The translations under genes and the position numbers were made by a program. The notes under the pieces are model-generated. The model was given only the letters and a program-made list of their open reading frames with translations. It was not told the DNA's origin and did no database searches. Shown here piece by piece: positions 9,018 through 17,115 of a stretch of DNA of 44,700 bases. The stretch is from W0P28-013 sp963638355 (GTDB taxonomy: Bacteria > Bacteroidota > Bacteroidia > Bacteroidales > Paludibacteraceae), in assembly GCA_963638355.1 (NCBI GenBank), contig CAVHRT010000004.1, positions 1 through 44,700 on the forward strand. Reading direction: 5' to 3'. Every line of letters starts with the position of its first letter. Positions within the stretch are counted from its first letter, which is position 1.

Positions 9018-10378
9018 TTCGTGAGTATAACCTTCTGATTCACAGTGCCTTCGTCGGTTTTTACTGAGACGATGTACGCTCCGCCCATGGCTGTAAATGG
9101 CAGCGTGTAGATGGCCGATTGCGTTTCGGTCTCGAAAATGGTGATGCCCATGGCAGTGAGCAGACGAATGTGCATCAAGTTTTCGCCACTCTGCTCCACT
9201 GTGATGATGCCTTTGGTGGTGCTAACCGAGACATTGCTTTTCTGTGGTTGACTGTCGGCACTGCGCGGAATGGACGAATAATCCATGTTGCACGAACAGA
9301 TCTTCTCGCCCGAAGACTTGGTGGCGCAAACCATATATTTTGCCCCATCCAGCGCCTGACCGTTGGTGTAGAGATATTGCTTCACAGCGCCATCAATCTT
9401 CACGCTATCTTTGTACCACTGATATGCCACGAATTCGCCATCGGCATTGCTGCAGAAGATGACGTCGGTCCATTTGGCATAGATTAAATCGGCACGACAC
9501 TCTGGCTCGGAGCAATCCTTACCAACCACCACAAACTGTTCGGTGGCAACAGCAACAGTGCCATCTTCTTTGATACTGCGGAACTGCACATCGTCGAGCG
9601 CAAAGTCATTGCCTTCGTAGTCGGTGGTGTAGTTCACAATATAGATGTTGCAAGTCATGTCTGATTTAGCCGTGTATTTTGCCTCGAACTTTGCCCATTT
9701 GCCAGTCGCTTCGGGGGCAGTGAATTCGAGCAAAGTCTGTTTGGTTCCGCCATTTTCGATGACAAATTTCAGTTTGGGCAGCGACGAAGACCCATGACTT
9801 GAATACGCGCTATCGATATTCGCAGCCCAGCAACTAAACGCGTAAGTCTCGCCAGCATTCAGTTTCAGGTCGCGTGCACTCCAAATTTGCGCATTACTAT
9901 TGCTACTACCATCGCATACCAGCATCCAACTGCCCTCGTGTGGCAAAAGGTGACTGAAGTATTGCGTTTTCACATCGTTGGCATTTTTGGCCGTGGTGGT
10001 GCTTCCCTGCGGAATGTCTTTGCCGCTAGATTGGAAATTAAGGTATTCGTACGAAATTGTCTGTCCCAATTCGTTCACATCGCTCTTGATGGGATTTGAA
10101 GGCGGGAACTCGAAACTGCCTTGCGTGAGCAGGTTGCCGCGATTGGAGGTGCTGCCTTTTGTAACCTCACAAGTGTAGCTGGTTGCGCCCTCGCTATCGA
10201 CAGCTACTGTGATGCTCTGCGTAGTTTCGCCACCAGGCGACCAGAAATAATTGTAGCCATCGCCTGTGGTAACGGCGGTAAGCGTTTTTGTTTCGCCTAT
10301 ACAAACCGTGTCGATTTGCTGTGCCACGGCTGACATGCTAGCCAAAAGGAATATGACAAAAAATATGCGTTTTTTCAT
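9014..10378 (-). CDS. Secreted Ig/jelly-roll protein with T9SS-type C-terminal sorting domain
   Basis: The start at 10378 (MKKRIFFVIFLLASMSAVAQ) gives a clean signal peptide and 454 residues; an upstream in-frame ATG would add an unlikely 21. An Ig/PKD-like segment follows the signal (VCIGETKTLTA to TSYTCEV). Next comes a region resembling CBM4/9-type or galactose-binding jelly rolls: NLLTQGSFE, HEGSWMLVCDG, then ALDDVQF. A second cysteine-containing Ig-like repeat and a C-terminal domain ending in GGAYIVSVKTDEGTVNQKVI complete it; the last resembles a type IX secretion type A sorting signal. I infer a cell-surface or secreted carbohydrate-binding protein. It lies between two paralogous barrel genes in the sigma/FecR locus, so it may be the exported effector. 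No catalytic domain is recognised. Confidence 0.75.
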   Translation of the reverse strand: MKKRIFFVIFLLASMSAVAQQIDTVCIGETKTLTAVTTGDGYNYFWSPGGETTQSITVAVDSEGATSYTCEVTKGSTSNRGNLLTQGSFEFPPSNPIKSDVNELGQTISYEYLNFQSSGKDIPQGSTTTAKNANDVKTQYFSHLLPHEGSWMLVCDGSSNSNAQIWSARDLKLNAGETYAFSCWAANIDSAYSSHGSSSLPKLKFVIENGGTKQTLLEFTAPEATGKWAKFEAKYTAKSDMTCNIYIVNYTTDYEGNDFALDDVQFRSIKEDGTVAVATEQFVVVGKDCSEPECRADLIYAKWTDVIFCSNADGEFVAYQWYKDSVKIDGAVKQYLYTNGQALDGAKYMVCATKSSGEKICSCNMDYSSIPRSADSQPQKSNVSVSTTKGIITVEQSGENLMHIRLLTAMGITIFETETQSAIYTLPFTAMGGAYIVSVKTDEGTVNQKVILTK

Positions 10379-10438
10379 GGCAAATATAATTTCAAATTGT
10401 TTAATTGTTGATTTCAAATTGACGCGCCATCCAACTGT

Positions 10439-10486
10439 CACGCGTTAAACTAATCAACTTTTCAACTCATCAACTCATCAACTTAC
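10439..10486 (+). repeat. CGCGTTAAAC plus TCAACT repeat module
   Basis: CACGCGTTAAACT followed by several (A/T)ATCAACT and CATCAACT units. The same module occurs at 20205-20236, 21819-21855 and, reversed, 28752-28793. Confidence 0.8.
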
Positions 10487-12291
10487 TTTTCAATCGGTTT
10501 TATCTCTACGCGTCGATCCAAGAAGAGTTGGTGCGATTCGCTGTAGTATGGTTTGCTCTGGCCGAAGCCCTGAATGACGAGTTGTTCGCGTTTCACACCT
10601 TTGCGCACCAGAATGTCGGCCACGGCGTTGGCGCGTTTCAACGAGAGGCGTTGGTTATACTCCACGCCGCCAAGTCCGCAAGTGTGGCCGTTCACCTCGA
10701 TTATGATATCGGGATTTTTCACCAGAATTTCAGCCAAATCGTCGAGCATGGTTGGCGGATCGAGTTTTGGCGTATAGTCGTCGAGGTCGAACCAGATAAT
10801 CGAATTCAACTGCAACTGTTTGATAGCGTTAATCGGGTGCAAAATGGTGTCGTATTCCACCACTTGAATGGTGTCGTAGCGGTCGATGTACGAGATGGTA
10901 GTGTCGTTTTGCAGCACGCGCTCGTAGACGATTGGTTTCGGCTGCTCTTTCTTTTTGATGTGCCAATGCAAGCCCACTTTCACACCCACAGCGAATGGAC
11001 GCATGCCATCGATCTGCGTAGAATTTGGCAGACCTTGATACTGATTCATGAAGCCTGAATAGTATTCTGGGCTAATGCCTTCTTCGTAAAATCCGAGCTC
11101 ATCGCTGCTAGCTTTGTGGCACGAGTTAAAACTGTAGTTGAAATAGATGCCGACCATCAAATCGAGGTTCTTTTTCAGTGGGAAGAGTGCGCCAACCGTG
11201 GCCGTTGCAGCCACCGTGGGATTGGTGGTGAATTTGCCCGACTGTTTGGCATTTTGTTGCTCGGCAAAATCGTGCAGATGGTCGAGTTCAAGTTGCCACG
11301 GCTCGTACCAACCCGTATGGTTCACCGAGCCATCTTTCACGGCATAGGTGCCTGCAAACGGAATGCCGACTTTGATGCCAGCCTCAGCAAAAATTCCGAT
11401 TTTATCATCGCCTTTTTTGCCATCCGTTTTCCACCAATGCTGATATTGCGCCGTGATGGGAATGCCCACCGACAGCAGGTTTTGGCGTTCTTTCCAGTCC
11501 TGCAACTGCGAACGATGCGTGTATGTTTCGCCATCGCTATCGGTTTGACCAGGCCAAGTGAGCAGCGCATTCGAAATGCCTGTGGTAGTATAGTTTGCAA
11601 AATCCAAACCTGCGCCAATGCCCCACTCAGGCGTGAAGAAATAGGCGTAGTTTATCTGACCAAGTCCCGAAACAAAACCAACATCTTTGCCGTCCTGCAG
11701 TTTGTAGTCAATTCCGCCATAGCCCACGCCAAGGTAACCTTCGAGATAATGCCCTTTGCGCGTCTCTTTTTTCGGTTTTTTGGCAGGTTGCTGCTTCTCT
11801 TTGGTCAGGATTTCGGTGGTGATGTTCAAAACTGTGTCGATACGATGTTCAACGCGCGTGTGCGTGGTGGCGACGATGCTATCGATGTGCAACTGCACCG
11901 AATCCTGCGCGCTGGCTTTGTAGGTCTGCGTCAGACTGCTTTCGGCAGCCACATCGGCTTGCGAAGTGCCCTGTTTCACGGTTTTCACCACAGGCGGGCG
12001 CTTGCTGATGACTATCATCGACTTCTGGATTTTGTATTCCAAATTGAAGTCGAGCACCTTTTTCAGCACCGTGTTTGCCGAAGCATCTTTGAACGAGGCA
12101 GTGATCAGTTTGTTGCCGTTCACCTCGTTGGTTTTGTACATGATGGAATAGCCCGTTTGCTTTTCAATCTCTGCCAAAACCTCCGACAGCGGTGTCTGCA
12201 CAAAGCGTTTTGTTATCTTTTTTTGCGCTGCGATAGGCTGCACAAGCAGCATCAGCAAAGCAAAGAGGAATATAGTGTGTCGGAATTTCAT
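10483..12291 (-). CDS. STN domain / outer-membrane barrel / OmpA fusion protein
   Basis: A 602-residue protein with an unusual domain order. Residues 1-23 are a signal peptide. About 24-97 form an STN (secretin/TonB short N-terminal) domain: PLSEVLAEIEKQTGYSIMY, then KLITASFKDASANTVLKKVL. A Lys/Thr-rich linker covers about 98-182. A barrel-like region at about 183-445 is paralogous to the protein at 7866-8834. An OmpA peptidoglycan-binding domain spans about 495-602, with NQRLSLKRANAVADIL near 546-561. In TonB-dependent transducers an N-terminal STN domain contacts a FecR-type anti-sigma factor in the periplasm. A FecR and an ECF sigma gene lie directly upstream, so this protein is the likely signal receptor, but it has no TonB-dependent plug or 22-strand barrel. 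Domain calls are from motifs; the signalling role is inferred. Confidence 0.85.
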   Translation of the reverse strand: MKFRHTIFLFALLMLLVQPIAAQKKITKRFVQTPLSEVLAEIEKQTGYSIMYKTNEVNGNKLITASFKDASANTVLKKVLDFNLEYKIQKSMIVISKRPPVVKTVKQGTSQADVAAESSLTQTYKASAQDSVQLHIDSIVATTHTRVEHRIDTVLNITTEILTKEKQQPAKKPKKETRKGHYLEGYLGVGYGGIDYKLQDGKDVGFVSGLGQINYAYFFTPEWGIGAGLDFANYTTTGISNALLTWPGQTDSDGETYTHRSQLQDWKERQNLLSVGIPITAQYQHWWKTDGKKGDDKIGIFAEAGIKVGIPFAGTYAVKDGSVNHTGWYEPWQLELDHLHDFAEQQNAKQSGKFTTNPTVAATATVGALFPLKKNLDLMVGIYFNYSFNSCHKASSDELGFYEEGISPEYYSGFMNQYQGLPNSTQIDGMRPFAVGVKVGLHWHIKKKEQPKPIVYERVLQNDTTISYIDRYDTIQVVEYDTILHPINAIKQLQLNSIIWFDLDDYTPKLDPPTMLDDLAEILVKNPDIIIEVNGHTCGLGGVEYNQRLSLKRANAVADILVRKGVKREQLVIQGFGQSKPYYSESHQLFLDRRVEIKPIEK

Positions 12292-12336
12292 CTAAATTGA
12301 TAAGTTGTTTTGATTTCTGATTTCTAGTTGAAAAAA

Positions 12337-12457
12337 GTTTCTAAGTTTCTCGAAATCGCCAATGCGATTTCTGTTTCTATTGTTCCGTTATTGAACCAGA
12401 TGTAGGGACGCGGCATGCCACGTCCGTGTTCATATTTTGCAGTTGATTATGATTACC
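12337..12457 (+). repeat. ~120-bp dispersed composite repeat, copy 1
   Basis: It starts with GTTTCTAAGTTTCTCGAAAT, then the hairpin GAAATCGC-CAAT-GCGATTTC (12352-12371), a variable stretch, the REP-like GGCATGCC hairpin (12402-12425), and ends with TTTTGCAGTTG and GATTACC. The same order of elements occurs reverse-complemented at 20055-20167. It fills most of the gap 12292-12497, together with GAAACTT/AAATCTG units just after it. Confidence 0.85.
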
Positions 12458-12497
12458 AACAACCTAAAACTTGAAACTTTAAATCTGAAACCTTCGG

Positions 12498-13478
12498 TTA
12501 ATTTTCTGTCACAAAAATCGTATCATTTTTCAGGCGTGTGTCGATGGGCAGCACCTGTTCGAGGGCAACAAGCACCTCTTCAATTTTTTCGTGATTGCGC
12601 AGCGCTATACGCATCTGTTCATCTTCGATGTCGGGCACTTCGCTCACCAGCGTGATGCCATATTGGCGCGACAGGCGGTTGAACAATTCGCCCACGCTGA
12701 TGTCGTCGTAAACCAACTGATTGTGCACCCACATCATGGGCGATTCGTCGGAGCGGCGGCGTTCGAGCGTGTCAGCGGAACAGCAATAGCGCAACTCATC
12801 GCTTGGCGTGAGGTTTATCACGCTATCGCCGCAGACCACCCGAACCGAGCCTTCGAAAAGCGATGTGGTTATCTGGTCGTCCTCGGCATAGGCCGAAACA
12901 TTGAATTTTGTGCCAGTTACGGTAACGGTGTAATCGTCGCCAACCTCCACCACAAACGGCAATTCGGCATTTTTCGCTACTTCGAAATAGCCTTCGCCAA
13001 CCAACTGCACGCAGCGGTTTTCGACATTGAATTTGCTATCGTACACCAAGCGCGATTTGGCATTGAGATAGACCACGCTACCATCGGCCAACTGCACTTT
13101 GCTTTTCTGCCCTTGCGCCGCCTCTACAGCGTAGCAAGGTTCAGTTTCTATGGCATCATTTTCGTTGATAAACGCCCACAAACCAACCACGCCAAGCAGC
13201 AATGCCACGGCAGCCGCTGCAGCGTACCACCAGCGGAAATTCAGTCGAGTCTGTTTTTGCGATTTGGCAAGTTTGCGCGCATTTTGTTGCAACTTGAAGC
13301 GATTCCAAGCGTGCTCAGTGCTTTCGTCGGCGGCAGAACGCAACATCCACTCATTCTCCCAAGCGTGAAATTGTTCACGATTTTCGGGCGAAAGCAGAAA
13401 ATCGCGCAGCAATGCCTCGTCGGCGGGCGAAATGCGTCCTTCGAAATAGTCAAGTGATATTTTATGATAATCGGTCAT
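12498..13478 (-). CDS. FecR family anti-sigma factor
   Basis: Inner-membrane regulator expected to hold the neighbouring ECF sigma factor and release or activate it on a signal from an outer-membrane STN partner. The 326-residue product has a cytoplasmic N-terminus (MTDYHKISLDYFEGRISPAD), one transmembrane helix at about 84-104, a periplasmic FecR domain at about 115-215 (GQKSKVQLADGSVVYLNAKS; then VTVTGTKFNVSAY), and a C-terminal DUF4974-like domain at about 250-323 (YDDISVGELFNRLSRQYGI). This is the standard Bacteroidetes FecR plan. It starts 43 bases after the sigma stop, so the two are probably cotranscribed. The next gene encodes the STN protein likely to dock on its C-terminus. Confidence 0.93.
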   Translation of the reverse strand: MTDYHKISLDYFEGRISPADEALLRDFLLSPENREQFHAWENEWMLRSAADESTEHAWNRFKLQQNARKLAKSQKQTRLNFRWWYAAAAAVALLLGVVGLWAFINENDAIETEPCYAVEAAQGQKSKVQLADGSVVYLNAKSRLVYDSKFNVENRCVQLVGEGYFEVAKNAELPFVVEVGDDYTVTVTGTKFNVSAYAEDDQITTSLFEGSVRVVCGDSVINLTPSDELRYCCSADTLERRRSDESPMMWVHNQLVYDDISVGELFNRLSRQYGITLVSEVPDIEDEQMRIALRNHEKIEEVLVALEQVLPIDTRLKNDTIFVTEN

Positions 13479-13521
13479 TTTTTAGATCAATAGATGATAG
13501 AACATGGAACATAGATGGTTA

Positions 13522-14073
13522 CTACGCCATATTCAGTTCTTTCGACAAAAATGCGAGTGCTTTTGTTATCTGTTTTTCAACGGCTTTGTCGGTTATATTC
13601 AGCATTTCGGCAATCTCGTGGTTGCGATGGCCTTTGAAACGGCTTTCGACGAACACTTGGCGGCAGCGCGGCGGCAGTTTTGCCACGGCTTGATTTATCT
13701 GCTGCTGCAACTCTTTGTACATCAGCCCCACTTCGGCATCTTCGGCCATATCGAGGTTGTAGAGTTGCTCAGTGTCGGTCAGTGCCACCAACTCGTCGAT
13801 GGTCTGTCGGCGCAGGCAGGCAGCGTGTTTCAGCTGATTGAGGCAACCGTTGCGCACCATCGCAAACAGCAGCGCTTGTACCGATCGACCCGAAATGTCG
13901 GCTCGTTTGTCCCACAAGTTGGCAAAACTCTCCTGAACCACATCTTCGGCTAGGTCGTAGTCGTTCAGAAAGCGCATAGCAAACTGGCACAAGCGCGGAT
14001 AATAAGCTTTGAAAACAAGTTCAAACGCTTGCTTATCGCCAAATTTGATGCGTGTGGTTAATTCCTCTAACAT
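13522..14073 (-). CDS. ECF RNA polymerase sigma factor (Bacteroidetes FecI-like)
   Basis: A 183-residue sigma-70 of the extracytoplasmic-function type. Region 2 is seen in AFELVFKAYYPRLCQFA and DYDLAEDVVQESFANLW. Region 4 is seen in LPPRCRQVFVESRFKGHRNHEIAEMLNITDKAVEKQI. The length and the pairing with FecR fit the Bacteroidetes sigma subfamily tied to surface nutrient receptors. Promoters it recognises cannot be assigned by eye. Its leader has a TATCTTTG -7 box at 14170-14177 and a 14-bp perfect inverted repeat around the leader (14076-14089 and 14179-14192). Confidence 0.95.
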   Translation of the reverse strand: MLEELTTRIKFGDKQAFELVFKAYYPRLCQFAMRFLNDYDLAEDVVQESFANLWDKRADISGRSVQALLFAMVRNGCLNQLKHAACLRRQTIDELVALTDTEQLYNLDMAEDAEVGLMYKELQQQINQAVAKLPPRCRQVFVESRFKGHRNHEIAEMLNITDKAVEKQITKALAFLSKELNMA

Positions 14074-14075
14074 TC

Positions 14076-14192
14076 GTAGGTTCTAAAAAATTCTACGCGT
14101 TAGCCGTTTTTTTTAGCATGTTCTACTTTTTTTCTGCGATTTTAGTCGCTCTTTGCGAATTTTTTCTAGCAAAGATAATTTTTAGAACCTAC
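14076..14192 (-). promoter_or_regulatory. Inverted repeat bracketing the sigma-factor leader
   Basis: GTAGGTTCTAAAAA at 14076-14089 and its exact complement TTTTTAGAACCTAC at 14179-14192. On the minus strand the downstream arm ends two bases before the sigma start codon and the upstream arm borders the -7 box. Further GTTCTA copies lie between. This could be a paired operator, or a stem that hides the start codon in a longer upstream transcript. Confidence 0.5.
14170..14177 (-). promoter_or_regulatory. Bacteroidetes -7 box upstream of the ECF sigma gene
   Basis: On the minus strand this reads TATCTTTG, an exact TAnnTTTG match. The inferred start near 14164 leaves a leader of about 90 bases. 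No -33 match was seen. Confidence 0.6.
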
Positions 14193-14264
14193 CTAAAAAA
14201 GACTAGGCGCATGCCGAAACATGCATTTTCGTGTCCCGACATGCGCGATAGTCACCCTGAAAAA

Positions 14265-16952
14265 TTAATGCACTACGGCTTTTTGGCCATTCACAAGATA
14301 GAATCCTGCCGGTAGTGTTATCGAATTTGTGCCTTCTGCGGCCTCAAAACGATCGATAATTTGTCCACTGATAGTGTAGATGATTACCTGTGTCGGTTCG
14401 GGTGCAAAGATATGCAAAATTCCTTGACCACCATACACTATGAGCGCATCTTTTTCAACTTTTTGTACCAAAGTTTCTGGATCTTCTGGAACATACGGCT
14501 CTGGAGCCTCGGAGCAATCGAGCGTTACGGTGCTGGTGCAAGCAATATTATCCTTTTTATCACCGCTATACATGCCGTGCAGCGTGAACGCAAGATCTTT
14601 TGTTTGATTGCTGCCATCGTTCCAAATTATCTTCCAACCGTCGTTTACTTCGTCAGCATCGTCTGGAAGCACATATTTGTAGACGCCACCGCCAATAGAT
14701 GTGGCTGCTGCGCCAGGCCAAGAACCACAGATTGTTTTGTTGCCATTTGATGTGTCCCAAATATAGCACTTGATGCTGCTGCCAAAGTCACTCGATTTGG
14801 TGAAGAACACAACGCGTTCGTCAGCGCCATTCAAGCAAGGCGTGTAGATGGTGTCGCGGCTTGTGCTGCCACTCGACGAGCCGTCTTCGAGTTCCTCTTG
14901 CGTGCCGTCCCACGATGGATCGGCCACCGTTGCAGCAGTCGAGGTGTAGATGTATTTGCCATCATCACCAATTTTGCCAGGGGCTTTGGTCAGCGATGTA
15001 GTAAGCACATACACACGCAAATTACCCGTGCCGCTACATGTTGCGGTGAGCGAATTATTGGTTACGGTTTGAACAGTACCTGTTACACAATCGGTATAAA
15101 TGCCGTTTGGAATGTTCGTAAAGGTAGAATTGCCCGAAATGGTTACCAAAGCGTAGCTATCGGTGGTGCTGTCGGTGTAGCGGCGCTTGAACGAGAGGCT
15201 ACCCGAGCAACCGTCGGTGCTATACTGACCTTTGCGCAGTGCAGGCACAGCCATACGAATTTTGCTAAGGCGTTGAATGTGTTGTGCCAATGGGTGTTTC
15301 AGCGTTTGAGCAATGTTGCCCGATGCGTTGCTATATTCGGCGAAATCGGTTGTGGTGATATCGCCTTTGATGTAGCCACCATAGTAGGCGCGACCGCTCT
15401 CTCTCAATGGCATATTCGGACCTTTGTCGATAGTGCAGCCTTTCTTAAATTCGATTTCTGAGCCGTAATAAACGCACGGAATGCCACGGAAAGTGTACAT
15501 CAGGCAGAGGTTTTCAGCCCAAGTAGATTGCGGTTTTGCAAAACGCTGACTTTCGGGCGCGCCATCGGGAGCGTAGTCGTGCGAATCGACATAAACCACA
15601 TTGTAAGTGGCGTCGTTGTAGTATTTATCGCCCGATTTTACGCCAAATGCCGACGAAGCATTTTCAAAATTCCAGTGCATCGGGAAGTCGATTACATTGA
15701 AACCCGAAGCCTGCGAATAGTCAGGTGTGTGATAGGCATTGCCATTGAGCAGTGCGTTGGTCGATGTGCGGCCATCGCTGTATTGCCCCTTGTAATCGGT
15801 AGCAAATTGCAGCACCGATTTGGCATTGGTGTGTTCGCCCGTTTCGCCTTCGTTCACCACTACATTGTCCCACGAAGTGGTGCTGGTATCCCAATCGTAA
15901 TCTTTTGTTTCGGCCCAAGTGTAGAAATAGGGCGAAAGGTCGTCGTGGTTGCGGTAGGTTACATTGCGGTCGCGCGAGCAGACTTCGCCAAACATGAAGA
16001 ATGGACCATTGTTGCGTGCCGATTTGTATTGTTCAGCCAGTTTTGTGAATTGCGGAATGAAGTTTTTGTTGAATGTAAGGCGCGAAATGTGTCCGCTGGT
16101 ATCGATACGGAAACCATCGACACCAAGTTTTATGAATTCGCCATAGCATTTCAGCAGATAGTCGACCACAGCTTGGTTTTCGGTGTTCAGATCGACGCAG
16201 TCGCCAGCAATCTGACCCCACCAACGGTTCTCTTCGTCCCAGTTGAATTCGGCGTAGTGATGCCAATAGTTGTGCGTGTCGTAGTTCAGTTTCTGACCGT
16301 TTTCATCGCTCGTATTTTTCATTTTCGACAGACGTGCGTTGTACTGCAAACCAGCCGCCAAATCCAAATAGTTGTCGGGCAGTTTGCCGCCTTTCGATTT
16401 TGTGAGCGGAATCATGCAGTCGTCAATCACGCTCTGGTCGGCGTCCCAATCGCGCTCGAACAGTGGACAAAGGTTCGCCTCGCCAAAGTTGCCCGTGTGG
16501 TTCAGCACAATGTCGAGAATGATTTTCATTCCCTTGGCATGAACGGCTTCAACCACATCTTTGAAAGCCACATCGTCCGATTCGTAACGATGGTCCACTT
16601 TCGAGAAGTTGCTTGCGTGGTAGCCGTGGTAGTCGTAGCCCGAAGCATTTTCGACGATTGGCGTAATCCAAATGGCGGTAAAACCAAGGGCTTTGATGTA
16701 GTCGAGTTTCTCAATCAAGCCTTTGAAATCGCCACGCCAGCAGGGGTCGCCCTCGTTGTAACTCTGACCGTCCCAGCACTGTGTGTTGTTGCTTGGGTCG
16801 CCATCGTAGAAACGAGTGGTCATCAAGAAATAGATGGTCTCGTCGCGAAAGTCGGTGCGACTAGGGAAAGCGGTGGTAGCCCATGCGCTCTGCCCAACCA
16901 TCAGCATTGCGCCAGCCAGCGCAAGCATTCGAAGTGTGTTTTTCATTTTCAT
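14265..16952 (-). CDS. Secreted GH13 alpha-amylase with CBM26-like module and sorting domain
   Basis: Cleaves alpha-1,4 bonds in starch or glycogen. The 895-residue protein has a signal peptide (MKMKNTLRMLALAGAMLMVGQSAWA) and a GH13 barrel starting DETIYFLMTTRFYDGD, with a DIVLNHTG motif. The catalytic triad is visible: nucleophile Asp284 in GFRIDTSGH, acid/base Glu323 in FMFGEV, and Asp459 in YVDSHDY. A beta-domain follows, then a CBM26-like starch-binding module at about 705-800 (RVVFFTKSSDFGSSIKCYIW, SWPG, GWKIIWNDG). The C-terminus, about 825-895, resembles a T9SS type A sorting signal and ends LPAGFYLVNGQKAVVH. That ending closely matches the next gene upstream on this strand, 17116-18933, so the two probably act together. 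Either Met1 or Met3 may be the start. Confidence 0.93.
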   Translation of the reverse strand: MKMKNTLRMLALAGAMLMVGQSAWATTAFPSRTDFRDETIYFLMTTRFYDGDPSNNTQCWDGQSYNEGDPCWRGDFKGLIEKLDYIKALGFTAIWITPIVENASGYDYHGYHASNFSKVDHRYESDDVAFKDVVEAVHAKGMKIILDIVLNHTGNFGEANLCPLFERDWDADQSVIDDCMIPLTKSKGGKLPDNYLDLAAGLQYNARLSKMKNTSDENGQKLNYDTHNYWHHYAEFNWDEENRWWGQIAGDCVDLNTENQAVVDYLLKCYGEFIKLGVDGFRIDTSGHISRLTFNKNFIPQFTKLAEQYKSARNNGPFFMFGEVCSRDRNVTYRNHDDLSPYFYTWAETKDYDWDTSTTSWDNVVVNEGETGEHTNAKSVLQFATDYKGQYSDGRTSTNALLNGNAYHTPDYSQASGFNVIDFPMHWNFENASSAFGVKSGDKYYNDATYNVVYVDSHDYAPDGAPESQRFAKPQSTWAENLCLMYTFRGIPCVYYGSEIEFKKGCTIDKGPNMPLRESGRAYYGGYIKGDITTTDFAEYSNASGNIAQTLKHPLAQHIQRLSKIRMAVPALRKGQYSTDGCSGSLSFKRRYTDSTTDSYALVTISGNSTFTNIPNGIYTDCVTGTVQTVTNNSLTATCSGTGNLRVYVLTTSLTKAPGKIGDDGKYIYTSTAATVADPSWDGTQEELEDGSSSGSTSRDTIYTPCLNGADERVVFFTKSSDFGSSIKCYIWDTSNGNKTICGSWPGAAATSIGGGVYKYVLPDDADEVNDGWKIIWNDGSNQTKDLAFTLHGMYSGDKKDNIACTSTVTLDCSEAPEPYVPEDPETLVQKVEKDALIVYGGQGILHIFAPEPTQVIIYTISGQIIDRFEAAEGTNSITLPAGFYLVNGQKAVVH

Positions 16953-17060
16953 TTTTCTGAAAAATTGTGTGTGTTTTTATTGTGGAAAAGTGTGTTCCTT
17001 TAGTATGAAAGTAAAAAGTAAAAAGTCTATAAAGTTTCGCGCTATTCAGCGTGCTGCAAA

Positions 17061-17092
17061 ATTATCAATTATCAATTGTCAATTATCAATTG
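17061..17092 (-). repeat. CAATTGATAATTGA array next to a TAGGAATTAGGAG array
   Basis: On the minus strand the order is GTAGGAATTAGGAGTTAGGA (17107-17126), then the CAATTGATAATTGA array (17061-17092), then GCAGCACGCTGAATAGCGCG. The same modules appear at 23010-23060. The gap 16953-17115 holds essentially nothing else. Confidence 0.8.
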
Positions 17093-17115
17093 GAAAAACT
17101 CCTCACTCCTAACTC

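Noticed and set aside
11116..12300. 394-codon plus-strand frame opposite the STN/OmpA gene
   Set aside because: Low-complexity Phe/Arg/His-rich translation typical of the complement of a coding strand.
15528..17003. 491-codon plus-strand frame opposite the amylase
   Set aside because: Antisense shadow; the amylase strand carries an intact catalytic triad and signal peptide.
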